Origin: Streptomyces sp. NRRL F-2580
Lineage (GTDB): Bacteria > Actinomycetota > Actinomycetes > Streptomycetales > Streptomycetaceae
Direction of reading: 5' to 3'
Length of the DNA: 64,000 nt
Assembly: GCF_000720115.1 (NCBI RefSeq)
Contig: NZ_JOIR01000013.1
Coordinates: 186,001 to 250,000 of the forward strand
A model generated the notes under the pieces. The model ran no database searches, was not told the origin of the DNA, and worked only from the letters and a program-made list of their open reading frames with translations. How positions within the stretch are numbered: the stretch's first letter is position 1; every line of letters begins with the position of its first letter. Positions 33,801 to 42,535 of the stretch are shown here, in pieces. A program made the position numbers and the translations under genes.

Positions 33801-33964
33801 TGTCCCTCTCGGCTCCGGGGCGGGGAGGGCCGCGTACGCCCTCCCGCTCCCCCGGTCCATGCTCGCCGCGCCGGGGCCCGCGGCCGGTCCGCCCGCCGGA
33901 CGGAGCCCGGGAGCGGTCCGGCCGACCCGGGGGTCGTCCGATCGGCTGATGCGGGACGGCCGGA

Positions 33965-34498
33965 TCAGGCCTCGTACTCCGTGAGGTCGATGCCGTGGAT
34001 CCGCACGGAGGTCTGGTACCGGGGGTCGGTGGTGTCGCGTTCCATCACCATGCCCAGCTTGCGGATCACGTTCTCGGAATCGGTGTTGCTCATCCGGTTG
34101 ATCGCGACGACCCGGTCCAGGCCACGGTCCTGGAGGGCGAACTCCAAGGTGGCGTGGGCGGCCTCGGAGGCGTAGCCCTGGCCCCAGTACTGGCGGCCGA
34201 GCCGCCAGCTGATCTGCACGTCCGCCCGGGCGTCCGGCAGGTTCTCGAGGACCGAGAGGCCGACGGCGCCGATGAGCTCGCCGGAGCCTAGGAGCTCGAC
34301 GGCGAAGAGCCCGAAGCCCTCGTCGTCCCACTCCTCCTCCCAGCGCTCGATCTCCTCGGCCGTCTCGTCCAGGCCGAGGGTGGATCCGTCACCGATCCAG
34401 CGCATCACCTCGGGGTCGGCGTTGATCTCCGACAGGGGGACGAGGTCGTCGTCGGTCCAGCGGCGGAGGAGGAGGCGGGGGGTACGGATCTCGGTCAT
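33965..34498 (-). CDS. GNAT-family N-acetyltransferase (RimJ/RimL type)
   Basis: The 177-residue protein begins MTEIRTPRLLLRRWTDDDL, the usual opening of the RimJ/RimL-like acetyltransferases, and has the acetyl-CoA site in LGRQYWGQGYASEAAHATLEFA followed by AINRMSNTDSENVIRKLGM. It transfers an acetyl group from acetyl-CoA to an amine, often a protein N-terminus or a small molecule. It is a single gene, divergent from the sulfite-oxidase-like gene. Acceptor unknown. Confidence 0.88.
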   Translation of the reverse strand: MTEIRTPRLLLRRWTDDDLVPLSEINADPEVMRWIGDGSTLGLDETAEEIERWEEEWDDEGFGLFAVELLGSGELIGAVGLSVLENLPDARADVQISWRLGRQYWGQGYASEAAHATLEFALQDRGLDRVVAINRMSNTDSENVIRKLGMVMERDTTDPRYQTSVRIHGIDLTEYEA

Positions 34499-34648
34499 GC
34501 CCCACATCCTGCCGAAATTCCGCCGACCAGCGGTAATCGGCCGTTGCGGCGGTGTTTCGAGTGCGTGGCCATCGCCCTGGGAAGGTTCCCGCGGCCCGCC
34601 CGGGACCTCTACGGTCCGTCGGGAACCGCGACCGAGGAGATTCCCGCC

Positions 34649-35941
34649 ATGCCCTTCGACCTGTCGGACGAGAGCCGGTACGACCGCACGCGCCTGCGGC
34701 AATGGGCCCGCGGGCGCGCCCGCTCCGCCGGAGTGGACCGCCGCGACCTGCTGAAGCTGTTCGCGGTCGGGGCGGCCGCCGGATCGTTGGGCGTGGCGAC
34801 GGGCGCACCGGCCGCGGCCGCGGGCTCGGCCGCCACCCCGGGCGCACCGGCCGCGGCCGCCGGCCCCGTCACCGTCAAACCTCTGCCGCCCGAGCTGTTC
34901 ACGCTCCGCGGCACCAACGCGGAGACGAACTTCGCGGCGCTGCGCGGCACCGGCCCGCTCACCCCGATCGACCGGTTCTTCGTCCGCAACCACACCTCCA
35001 CCCCGCGCGTCGACGCGGGCGGGTGGCGGCTGAAGGTGTGGGGCGACGGGCTCGCGGGCGGCCCGGTGGAGTTCTCGTACGAGCGGCTGCGGGCCCTGCG
35101 GGCGGTCGAGCGGACGCTGTTCATCGAGTGCGCGGGCAACGGCCGGAGCTTCTACACCACGCAGCAGGGGCAGCCGGTGACCGGCACCGCCTGGACCCTG
35201 GGCGCCATCGGGGTCGCGCGCTGGCGCGGGGCGCGGCTGTCGGACGTGCTGCGGCTGGCCGGGGTCACCCGCGGGGCCGTCGACGTGCTGCCGAGCGGGC
35301 TGGACGACGAGGTGATCGCGAACGGGGTGAACCTGGGCCGGGTGCGCCGCCCGCTGCCGGTGGCGAAGGCGCTGGACGACGTCCTGCTCGCGTACGAGAT
35401 GAACGGTCAGCCGTTGCCGCCCGACCACGGCGGTCCGGTGCGCCTCGTCGTACCGGACTGGGTCGGGATCTCCTCGATCAAGTGGGTGGGTGACATCGAG
35501 GTGAGCGACGAGCCGCTGTACTCGCCGTGGAACACCGACATGTACCGGCTGTTCGGGCCCGAGCACCCGGCGCAGGGCAGCGCCCCGCTGACCCGGCAGA
35601 CCCTCAAGAGCGCCTTCGAGCTGGAACTGGGGGCCACCGTTCCCGTGCACCGGACCCGGCTGCTGACCGGCCGTTCCTGGTCGGCGGCGGCCCCCGTCAC
35701 TCGCGTCGAGGTCAGCACGGACGGGGGCGGCCACTGGCGGCGGGCCCGGATGCACGACGCCCCGCGCCGGGGCGGCTGGGTGCGCTGGTCGCTGCCGTGG
35801 ACCCCGCGGACGACGGGTGCGACGGCGCTGCTGGCCCGGGCGACCGACGCGAGCGGGCGGACGCAGCCCGAGACCTCGGTCCACAACACGCAGGGCTACC
35901 TCTTCGACGCGGTCGTGCGGCACCCGGTGACCGTGGTCTGA
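34649..35941 (+). CDS. Tat-exported sulfite-oxidase-family molybdopterin oxidoreductase
   Basis: The 430-residue enzyme has a twin-arginine signal (DRRDLLKLFAVGAAAGSLG, Arg31-Arg32), then a sulfite oxidase molybdopterin domain with the molybdenum-ligating Cys161 in FIECAGNGRS and a C-terminal dimerisation domain (GRSWSAAAPVTRVEVSTDGG). It would oxidise sulfite or a sulfoxide-like substrate outside the cytoplasm; no cytochrome or heme domain is fused. ATG 34649 follows GAGGAGATT; longer forms lack the Tat layout. The next gene is convergent only nine bases away. It needs molybdenum cofactor made elsewhere. Confidence 0.9.
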   Translation: MPFDLSDESRYDRTRLRQWARGRARSAGVDRRDLLKLFAVGAAAGSLGVATGAPAAAAGSAATPGAPAAAAGPVTVKPLPPELFTLRGTNAETNFAALRGTGPLTPIDRFFVRNHTSTPRVDAGGWRLKVWGDGLAGGPVEFSYERLRALRAVERTLFIECAGNGRSFYTTQQGQPVTGTAWTLGAIGVARWRGARLSDVLRLAGVTRGAVDVLPSGLDDEVIANGVNLGRVRRPLPVAKALDDVLLAYEMNGQPLPPDHGGPVRLVVPDWVGISSIKWVGDIEVSDEPLYSPWNTDMYRLFGPEHPAQGSAPLTRQTLKSAFELELGATVPVHRTRLLTGRSWSAAAPVTRVEVSTDGGGHWRRARMHDAPRRGGWVRWSLPWTPRTTGATALLARATDASGRTQPETSVHNTQGYLFDAVVRHPVTVV

Positions 35942-35949
35942 GCGGCGGT

Positions 35950-37113
35950 TCAGGGCGTGTGGAAGCGGACCTCCGGCGCGTCGGGGGACGGGCCGTCGAG
36001 GAGGGGCTGCGGCATGCCCTTGAGGTGCTGGTCGAAGAAGGCGGCGACGTAGCGCCGGGTCAGCTCGACGGAGCGGCCTCCGGGCAGCGGGGCGTCCTGG
36101 TCGGGGAGGCCGAGCTGCTCGCCGATCGCCGGGAAGTCGCTGAAGGTAAAGTGACCCGAGTCCGCGAAGGTGATCCAGCGCTTCCAGCCGTCGAGCTTGG
36201 GCCAGTCGTCGTCCCACGACTTGATGCCGCCGGGGACGCTCTTCTGCTCGCCGAGGAACATGAAGGGGCGCCCGCCGAGTCCGGTGTCGGGGACCGGGGT
36301 GTGGAGTCCGCCGTCCATGTTCACCCCGGCGCGGATCCTGGGGTCGACGGCCATCGCGGCGACCGCGGAGGCGCCGCCGATGGAGTGGCCCGCCATCGCG
36401 ATGCGGCTCTGGTCGATGAGGCCGGCGTGGCGCCAGGCGGGGTGGCGTCCGGTGAGGTGGTCCAGCAGGAAGGACACGTCGCGGCCGCGGGTGTCGCTGA
36501 CCGTCCGCATCGGGGTGCCCGCCTCGGTCTTGTCGCAGGCCAGGCACTTCAGCACGCGCCCACCGGGGAAAGCGGTGCCGACGCTCTCGTAGGCGTGGTC
36601 GACGGAGGCGACGACGTAGCCGCGGGAGGCCAGGTCCTCGGCGAGCGCGGTGAGGGTGGCGCGGTGGACGGTGAAGCCCGGGGAGAGCACGACCAGCGGG
36701 TACCGGCCGGCGAGGGGACGGGCGTGGGTCCGGGAGGCGCTCGCCGTGCCGGTCAGGGTCGCGACGGGGATGACCTGGTCGAGGCCGCGGTCGACCAGCA
36801 GCAGCCGGGCCTCCTCGTCGGTGAGGTAGCGCGCGGGACCGCCGGTGTCGCGCCGTGCGGGGTAGCGCATGGTGACCATCAGCTCGCGCGGCCCGGATCC
36901 GGCCCAGGGGTCGGTACGGCTGCGGTCCACCAGGTGCAGGTCCTCCCGGCCGACGGCGAATCGGCCGGTGGGGCGCGGCAGTTCCACCGCGGTGCGGAGC
37001 TGCGCGGCGGCGGACGGCGAGTCCGCCGCGACGGCAGTACCCGCGCCGGCGAGCGGGAGCGGCAGGAGCAGGGCGAACAAGGCGGCTGAGGCGACAGCTC
37101 TGCGTCGGTTCAT
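35950..37113 (-). CDS. Secreted alpha/beta hydrolase, PAF-acetylhydrolase/lipase type
   Basis: The 387-residue protein has a signal peptide (MNRRRAVASAALFALLLPLPLAG in parts) and a hydrolase domain with nucleophile elbow MAGHSIGGASA, oxyanion region PLVVLSPGF and a catalytic His in FADSGHFTFSDFPA. The layout matches the platelet-activating-factor acetylhydrolase II-like lipases of Streptomyces, which cleave short or oxidised acyl chains from lipids. Met14 of the longest reading (37113) was taken as start because it opens the signal peptide. Cys in LKCLACDKTE may form a disulfide. It is single-gene and convergent with the oxidoreductase. Confidence 0.85.
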   Translation of the reverse strand: MNRRRAVASAALFALLLPLPLAGAGTAVAADSPSAAAQLRTAVELPRPTGRFAVGREDLHLVDRSRTDPWAGSGPRELMVTMRYPARRDTGGPARYLTDEEARLLLVDRGLDQVIPVATLTGTASASRTHARPLAGRYPLVVLSPGFTVHRATLTALAEDLASRGYVVASVDHAYESVGTAFPGGRVLKCLACDKTEAGTPMRTVSDTRGRDVSFLLDHLTGRHPAWRHAGLIDQSRIAMAGHSIGGASAVAAMAVDPRIRAGVNMDGGLHTPVPDTGLGGRPFMFLGEQKSVPGGIKSWDDDWPKLDGWKRWITFADSGHFTFSDFPAIGEQLGLPDQDAPLPGGRSVELTRRYVAAFFDQHLKGMPQPLLDGPSPDAPEVRFHTP

Positions 37114-37169
37114 GAAACCGAGGCTATGCAGCGGGAGTAGACGGATCGTCAACTCGCAGGAGGATCGCC

Positions 37170-37400
37170 CAGTCCCTCCCGAGTAGGTCCCGCCTCCGCC
37201 TCAGGTCTCATCCGGCCGGTGTCAGGGCCTCCGTCCTTTCGCTTCGCCGCCGGCTTGCCGAGCGTGCGGTAGCCGGGGTGCGGGCCGGGCGTCAGTTCCC
37301 GCTGCGCCGGGACACGTTCGAGGAGTTCCAGGAGGTGGGCCCGCCCGTCGGAGTCGAGGGCGGCCAGCAGGTCGTCCTCGTGGGCGGCGGCCGCCGGCCA
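37170..37400 (-). pseudogene. C-terminal remnant of a MarR-family regulator
   Basis: The minus strand from 37390 down reads AHEDDLLAALDSDGRAHLLE followed by LLERVPAQRELTPGPHPGYR, the helical tail typical of MarR regulators. Nothing resembling the winged-helix part exists upstream. In its place the plus strand at about 37405-37540 encodes a hydrophobic fragment (LVLLTEAAAPLLPIARFAG and on) ending in TGA just before the next gene. The join marks an old deletion or rearrangement. Confidence 0.5.
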
Positions 37401-37541
37401 CCCTCGTCCTGCTCACGGAGGCAGCCGCCCCGCTCCTGCCGATCGCCCGCTTCGCCGGGCCGGCCCGGCTGATCGCCGCGGGCTTCCTGCTGCCGCGCCA
37501 TCGTGTCCGTACACCCGTCCGTGTCCCCGAGGAGGGCTGAC

Positions 37542-38330
37542 ATGACGACCATCACCGATCGGGACCCCGCCCAGACGGAGCGCCTGCTGCGGTTCCACCA
37601 GCCGGAGATGCTCCTGCGCCAACTGGGCCCGCTCGACGAGCCGGTGCTGGCGGCTCTGTTCGGGACGGATGCCGGGGAGTACCGGGGCCGGCAGGAGCGG
37701 TTCGAGGAGCGCAACCGGGAGGCGGCGGCCAGGCTGTCGGCCGGCCCTGACGCACCTTCCCGGATCGCCGCGCTGCCCTTCCGCCCGGGTGAGCACGTCG
37801 TGGCGCTCGGCGAGAGCACCACCGCCGACAGGCTCTCCTGGTTCGAGATCCTGCGGCACCTGCTACCCGACGGCGTGCGCTGCACCCACCCGGCCGTATC
37901 GCCGGTGCCGTGTTTCCAGCGGCCCGATTGGGTGCTACGCATGCTCGGCGCGAACGACGTGCAGCGCATCGACCGCACTCCGCTCGTCGCCTTCGCCGAA
38001 GCCTGTTGAAACCTGACCGCCCTGCGCGACCTCGCGGTGGCCCGCACGGGGGCCCTGTGGGTCTGGCTCACCCCGACGGGCACCGACCCCGACCGCGTGG
38101 AGCGGTACGAGCACTTCCGGCGGGCCGGGCCGAGCTGGTCCGGCGCGGACCTCGACGCCGTGGCCGGCTTCCTGCTGGCCCGGCCCGAGCCGGTGGTCGA
38201 CACGTGCCCCGCGGCTCGCGGCCACCATGAGGCCGACGGCCTCCACCTCACCCCCGACGGCCAACGCGCCGTCACCGCAGCCCTGCTGGAGCCCCTCCAC
38301 CGACGGCCGGCGACCCCGAGGAGCGGGAGG
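37542..38330 (+). pseudogene. SGNH/GDSL-type hydrolase interrupted by a premature TGA
   Basis: The frame starts at ATG 37542 behind GAGGAGGG and runs to TGA at 38007-38009, giving 155 residues. Block I of the SGNH fold is present as VALGESTTADRLSW and block III as MLGANDVQRI. After the stop the same frame continues with family sequence: NLTALRDLAVARTGALWVWL and finally DGLHLTPDGQRAVTAALLEP, which holds the catalytic Asp and His. The stop stands where the family has Arg (CGA to TGA would do it). The true C-terminal end is lost, since the frame runs on into the convergent EcsC gene. A shortened 155-residue product would lack the catalytic pair. Confidence 0.75.
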
Positions 38331-38350
38331 AACTGCCTGCGTTCTACGGC

Positions 38351-39481
38351 TCAGCGGAGGTCGGGCCCGCCCGCCTCGGCGAGCTCGCCGAGCAGGCTGA
38401 TCGCCGCGTCGGCGTCGTCCGGGACGTCGCGGGCGTCCGAGGCGTCCGGGCCGACGCCGGCAAACGATCCGGACGCTTCCTCGTCACCGAGATGCGGGTA
38501 CTTCTCCAGGAGGAACCGCCGCCGGTACGCCATGTCGGCTGCGTCGACGATCGACTCCAGAGTGGTCCAGTTGAAGGTGCCTCCCACGAGGATCCCGAAT
38601 GCGGGGATGGCTTTGCCGAGTCCTTTTTTGGTGAGGCGAAAGCCGAACGCCTTCGCGAACTGCGCGGAGACCTTGGCGACGACCGCCTCGTTGAGGACCG
38701 CCCACGTCTTGCCGCGGACGAGTGCTTGGGTGAGCCGCGAGATGTCGGCCATCGCAGCGGTCTTGGCGGTGGCCGACATGGCAGTCCCGGCATTGACGAC
38801 GGACATCACGAAGAGCTTCTCGGCAGGCTCTTCGGGGTCGTAGCCGTAGAGCAGCGAGATCTGGCCGACGGAACGGGATGCGAGGCCGAGGACGACTGCG
38901 GCGTCGGCGGCGAAAGCGCCGACGATGGCACCTCCCGAAGGGGCTGCCGCGGCCCCGGCGGAGGCGGCGGTGACCAGCTGTCCTCCGGAGATCACCAGCC
39001 CTGCGCCCGCTCCCGAGAGCGCTGCGCCGGCCGGGTAGTACCAGCTCGCTGCCCGTCCACGGACCGCGTCGATCTGCTGGAGGTCGAGGCGGCCCAGGTC
39101 GGACAGTGATGCGACGTCGTGCCCGCGCTTCTGGTGGAGCGCCACGACCCGTTTGGAGGAGAGTCCCGCCCGCGAGAGCCGTCCCACCGTCTGCCGCACG
39201 GACCGAAAGGCAGTGCCGCTCCAGTCGGGGAGGGCGTCGGCGGCTCCGCGAGCCCCGGCGCCGACCGTGTGAGCGCCCTTGGCCGCGATTTTCTGTCCCC
39301 GCGAAACCGCGGACTGGGCCCGCGGGTGGTTCTCCAGGTACTTCGCGGCACGCTTGCCGAGTTCCGCGGCGCCGTTGGCCACTTGCTCGCCGGCGTCCCT
39401 CATCACCCGTGACAGCGGACGGCCGCTGAACCGTTGGATGTCACGCCATGCCGCGAGTTCGTAATCCGAGGGGTCTGACAC
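38351..39481 (-). CDS. EcsC family protein
   Basis: The 376-residue protein contains the EcsC family core: LLYGYDPEEPAEKLFVMSVV, a Gly/Ala-rich membrane-associating central region (GAALSGAGAGLVISGGQLV) and a C-terminal KAFGFRLTKKGLGKAIPAFG with the conserved Asn-Trp region after it. EcsC takes its name from the third gene of the B. subtilis ecs locus; its function is unclear. GTG at 39481 gives a start VSDPSDYELAAWRDIQRF that fits the family. A 97-residue coiled-coil protein gene lies 97 bases upstream on the same strand and may be co-transcribed. Confidence 0.85.
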   Translation of the reverse strand: MSDPSDYELAAWRDIQRFSGRPLSRVMRDAGEQVANGAAELGKRAAKYLENHPRAQSAVSRGQKIAAKGAHTVGAGARGAADALPDWSGTAFRSVRQTVGRLSRAGLSSKRVVALHQKRGHDVASLSDLGRLDLQQIDAVRGRAASWYYPAGAALSGAGAGLVISGGQLVTAASAGAAAAPSGGAIVGAFAADAAVVLGLASRSVGQISLLYGYDPEEPAEKLFVMSVVNAGTAMSATAKTAAMADISRLTQALVRGKTWAVLNEAVVAKVSAQFAKAFGFRLTKKGLGKAIPAFGILVGGTFNWTTLESIVDAADMAYRRRFLLEKYPHLGDEEASGSFAGVGPDASDARDVPDDADAAISLLGELAEAGGPDLR

Positions 39482-39578
39482 ACCGCGAGTGTAGTGGCCG
39501 AGGCCTCCCTCCGGGCAGTTACGTACAACTACGCACAACTGCCCAGCGGACCAGTGCGCCCCCGGCCTCTTGATGCGA

Positions 39579-39872
39579 TCAGGACTTCCGCTCCTCGGCC
39601 CCGTCGCCCTCCTCGTCCTCGGCTTTGGCCTCCTCCACCATGCGCTCGATGTCCACGTCGATCCGGCGCAGCTCATCGACCACGAGCCCCCACGCCCGGC
39701 CGTGCAGCTCCTCCGGCACCTCCTCCTCGATGAGCGCCCTGAGCCGGGATATCTCCGAGCGGGCTCCCTCCTCGTCGGCCTCCGTCGGGCTGTTCATCGC
39801 GTTCCACACGATCCGGCCCACGGTGAGAGCACCCCGTCCGATGGCCCCGATCACCGCCCCGAAATCAGGCAC
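39579..39872 (-). CDS. Small acidic coiled-coil protein upstream of the EcsC gene
   Basis: The 97-residue product opens with a short amphipathic or membrane-skimming stretch (VIGAIGRGALTVGRIVW) and continues as a highly charged helix (ARSEISRLRALIEEEVPEEL and ELRRIDVDIERMVEEAKAED) ending acidic. GTG at 39872 is used because GAGGAGGGGGCC precedes it. No family is recognised. Same strand and close spacing suggest expression with the EcsC gene. Confidence 0.6.
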   Translation of the reverse strand: MPDFGAVIGAIGRGALTVGRIVWNAMNSPTEADEEGARSEISRLRALIEEEVPEELHGRAWGLVVDELRRIDVDIERMVEEAKAEDEEGDGAEERKS

Positions 39873-39952
39873 GGCCCCCTCCTCACTCTCCGATGACCTG
39901 TTGAGTATGCAGGGGACGCAGTGGGGCGGCGGAGCGTTGCCGCCCGAGGCGG

Positions 39953-40441
39953 TCAGGCGCGGGCGAGGCGGGGGAAGAGGCACTCGGCGTTGCCGCGGTG
40001 GGTCGAGTGGGGCTGCCCGTCCTCCCAGTGCGGGTAACCGTCCAGACCGTCGTCGAAGCCTCCGCACCATTCCTCGGGCACGGTGGGGAAGTCGCTGCCG
40101 TCCGGGACGTGTCCGGGCTCGGCGAAGGCGAGGAGCGAGGGCAGCGAGGCGGGGCCCGTGCAGAACGCGGTACGAAGGAGAAGCGCCTCAACTCGACCAG
40201 CAGGTCCTCGGGAGCCTTGCCCGGACGCAGCCGGGCGGCGGACGCGAAGCGGTGGGCGGCGCGGAGCGGCGTACGAGAGGATGCCGGTGGCGATCGAACG
40301 GCGGCCCATCATCGCGATCGCGCTCTGCCAGTCCCAGGCCGGCACCGGCCGGCCGAGGGCGGCGGCGCGGTCGGCGATCGCACGGCTGCGGTCGGGCGGG
40401 ATCACGTGGTGGCGGAAGTCGATCCGTGCGTGTTCGCCCAT
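39953..40441 (-). pseudogene. Internally deleted amidohydrolase (ACMSD-like, amidohydrolase_2 family)
   Basis: The start reads MGEHARIDFRHHVIPPDRSR and WDWQSAIAMMGRRSIATGIL, the N-terminal end of a decarboxylase-type amidohydrolase with a first metal motif changed from the usual HHH order. The end reads LPSLLAFAEPGHVPDGSDFP, then EEWCGGFDDGLDGYPHWEDG and RGNAECLFPRLARA, the normal C-terminal end. About 200 residues that should lie between, holding the other metal ligands, are missing, and ASAARLRPGKAPEDLLVELR-type sequence appears in another frame between the parts. The gene cannot make an active enzyme. Confidence 0.7.
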
Positions 40442-40628
40442 TCCGGTCCTCGTCTCCTCCCGCCCGTGTCGGGGGCGGGAGGTGCACGGTGGACGGGAAC
40501 GCGGCGAGCCGGCCGCAGTCCATAGATCCCCCGGACACCGGCGGCCGCCCGTACACGCGTGCGCCGCCAGAGCCGTTCCACCCGCCCGGCCCCTACGTCC
40601 CGCGTCTACGCCGAGGCGGAGCGGGAGC

Positions 40629-41036
40629 TCAGCCGAGCTGATAGTCGAACCAGATTCGGTGGGTGCCGTCGGGATCGACCGCCATGCCCCCGGCACCGGA
40701 GATCCCGGCGAGCTCCCCGGTTCCGCTCGAGGGCACGAGGGTGAAGAACTCCGCAGTGCGGTCGCTGCCGGAAGTGGTCGCCGAGTGGACGAAGTTGAAC
40801 GCCCCCTCCCGGCCGTGCAGTGAGCCCTCGAAGGACTCCATGGCCACATAGGTGCCGACGCCGGTCTCCTGGTCGAACGCGGCGGTGAACAAGGTCGCCG
40901 AGCGACCGGCGACCTCGCCCTCGAACGCCTTCTCCATGGTCGCCACACCCACGGGCAGCCCGGTGGACACCGCGGGGTCCGGCTTCAGCTCGGTCGGGAC
41001 GAACGCTTTCACGGTGAACGTTCCAGTAGCTCTCAT
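40629..41036 (-). CDS. DUF3224 family protein
   Basis: The 135-residue protein is a typical DUF3224 member: MRATGTFTVKAFVPTE at the start, then FTAAFDQETGVGTYVAMESF, SFEGSLHGREGAFNFVHSAT and the closing GTHRIWFDYQLG. The family forms an allene-oxide-cyclase-like beta-barrel; its function in bacteria is unknown. No signal peptide is present. A 187-base spacer separates it from the decayed amidohydrolase gene. Confidence 0.85.
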   Translation of the reverse strand: MRATGTFTVKAFVPTELKPDPAVSTGLPVGVATMEKAFEGEVAGRSATLFTAAFDQETGVGTYVAMESFEGSLHGREGAFNFVHSATTSGSDRTAEFFTLVPSSGTGELAGISGAGGMAVDPDGTHRIWFDYQLG

Positions 41037-41357
41037 GTGCCGACCGTACCGACGCGCACTGACATCAGCTCCAGAAGCCGCGTGGTGCGGCTACGAGCGA
41101 CTTCCCGATCTTTGAGGTGCCTGGTGCGGCGCCTCCCGATCCGGCTTGCGTACGCTTCCCGCAGGGTCCCCCGGTGCCGGCCCCGATTCCGAACCGGGTT
41201 CCCGCCCGCGCTACACCCGCGCGACTTCGCAGGCCCGGAACGCCAGCCGGAGTGAGGCTCCGCCGGCGGCCCGGGCACCACGGGCCCCCTCCCGCGTCTC
41301 TCGCCGGTGCGGGCCGGCCGTCCGAGGTGGGTCCCGGATCCCGGTCCGTCTCGGGGC
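41037..41357. other. Non-coding gap, no feature recognised
   Basis: About 320 bases upstream of the DUF3224 gene hold no frame with family similarity, no hairpin of terminator strength and no repeat. A tRNA-like T-arm on the minus strand near 41200 was examined and dismissed. Confidence 0.5.
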
Positions 41358-42332
41358 TCAGCCCGCCTCCGTGACGCTGATCGCGTCGAGCTTGCCGCGC
41401 AGGTACACGTGGGAGTCGACGGGGTCGTGCACCACCCGGCCGACGGGGGCGGGGAGGGATTCCACCCGGGTGTGCGCGTCGCATTCGTAGAAGTAGACGA
41501 GTGAGATCAGCTCCTCGGCCGGGGTGTGGGCGGGCGGGGGCAGGACGCGGTGGCGGCCCGCGCGCCAGCGGTCGCCCGTCCAGCGGGCCATCAGGTCCCC
41601 GATGTTGACGGTGAGCGCGGCCGGGTCGTAGGGGGCGTCCTGCCAGCCGTCGGCATCGGTGTGGATCTGGAGCCCGCCCGCTCCGAGCTGCCGGTCGAGG
41701 ACCGTGACCGTACCGAAGTCGGTGTGCGCCCCGATGCGGAACTGGCCGGGCAGCGGCGGGCCGACGGTCTCGGTGCCGGGGTACCAGTTGAGGTTGAACC
41801 CCCAGGTGGGGTGTCCGGTGTGGCGCGTGAAGTGGTCCTCGGCGAGTCCGAGGGCGGTGGCGAGGAGTACCAGCAGCTCGTCGGAGAGGGCCCGCATCCA
41901 GGCCAGGTACTCCGTCACCAGCGGCCGCAGCTGCGGCACCTCGGCGGGCCAGACGTTGGGCCGGAACCACTCGGCGTCCACGGAGGGGTCGCCGGTGGGG
42001 TCGTCCGCCGCGAAGGACCAGGACTCCTTGAGGTCGGGCGGTGAGGCCGTGCCCTCGGCGTAGCTGTTGGCCTCCGCCCCGGGGCCGAGCCAGCCCCGGC
42101 CGCCGACGGTGACGGCGTACGGCTCCTTCACGGCGGCCGGCAGCCCGAAGAACGCGCGCGCCGCCTCCCTGATCCGCGCGGGCAGCGAGGGGTCCACGCC
42201 GTGGCCGGTCACGAGCAGGAAGCCGGCCGCGCGCAAAGCCTCGTCGACGCGGGCGGCCGTACGGGCACGTTCCCGCGGCCCGCCGGACCGCCACGGCCCG
42301 AGATCGATGACGGGAACCTGGGAACCGACCAT
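41358..42332 (-). CDS. Isopenicillin-N-synthase-like 2-oxoglutarate/Fe(II) dioxygenase
   Basis: The 324-residue enzyme has the N-terminal DIOX_N region (VPVIDLGPWRSGG, LRAAGFLLVTGHGVD) and the 2OG-Fe(II) core with iron ligands in RIGAHTDFGTVTVL (His, Asp) and AGRHRVLPPP (His and the 2-oxoglutarate-binding Arg). Members of this family oxidise small molecules, including amino-acid or hormone-like substrates; real isopenicillin N synthases are restricted to beta-lactam clusters, none of which is here. Met33 of the longest frame (42332) opens the conserved domain. It is divergent from the VOC gene. Confidence 0.88.
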   Translation of the reverse strand: MVGSQVPVIDLGPWRSGGPRERARTAARVDEALRAAGFLLVTGHGVDPSLPARIREAARAFFGLPAAVKEPYAVTVGGRGWLGPGAEANSYAEGTASPPDLKESWSFAADDPTGDPSVDAEWFRPNVWPAEVPQLRPLVTEYLAWMRALSDELLVLLATALGLAEDHFTRHTGHPTWGFNLNWYPGTETVGPPLPGQFRIGAHTDFGTVTVLDRQLGAGGLQIHTDADGWQDAPYDPAALTVNIGDLMARWTGDRWRAGRHRVLPPPAHTPAEELISLVYFYECDAHTRVESLPAPVGRVVHDPVDSHVYLRGKLDAISVTEAG

Positions 42333-42535
42333 GGGAGACCTGCCTTCCGGGGCTGCGGGGTGGCGTCCGGAACCGAGGCTAGCGCCGGACACCGGCCGGG
42401 ATCGACACGGAGCGTGATTCTCGGACACCTTCCGTGTGCGTGCGCCGCCGTCGGCCGCGAGGAAGCCGCCGACCGCGAGGAAAGGGACGAAAAGGGCCAG
42501 AATGAACCGGGGGGCTCACAGGGACGGAGCGAGCG

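Noticed and set aside
41160..41260. tRNA-like T-arm (GGTTCGGAATC) on the minus strand
   Set aside because: The loop lacks the invariant A58, no anticodon arm or acceptor stem could be paired, and there is no CCA-proximal pairing.
41358..42332. Evidence for a beta-lactam gene cluster from the isopenicillin-N-synthase-like gene
   Set aside because: No ACV synthetase, epimerase or acyltransferase is near; the family is broad and most members are unrelated to penicillin.
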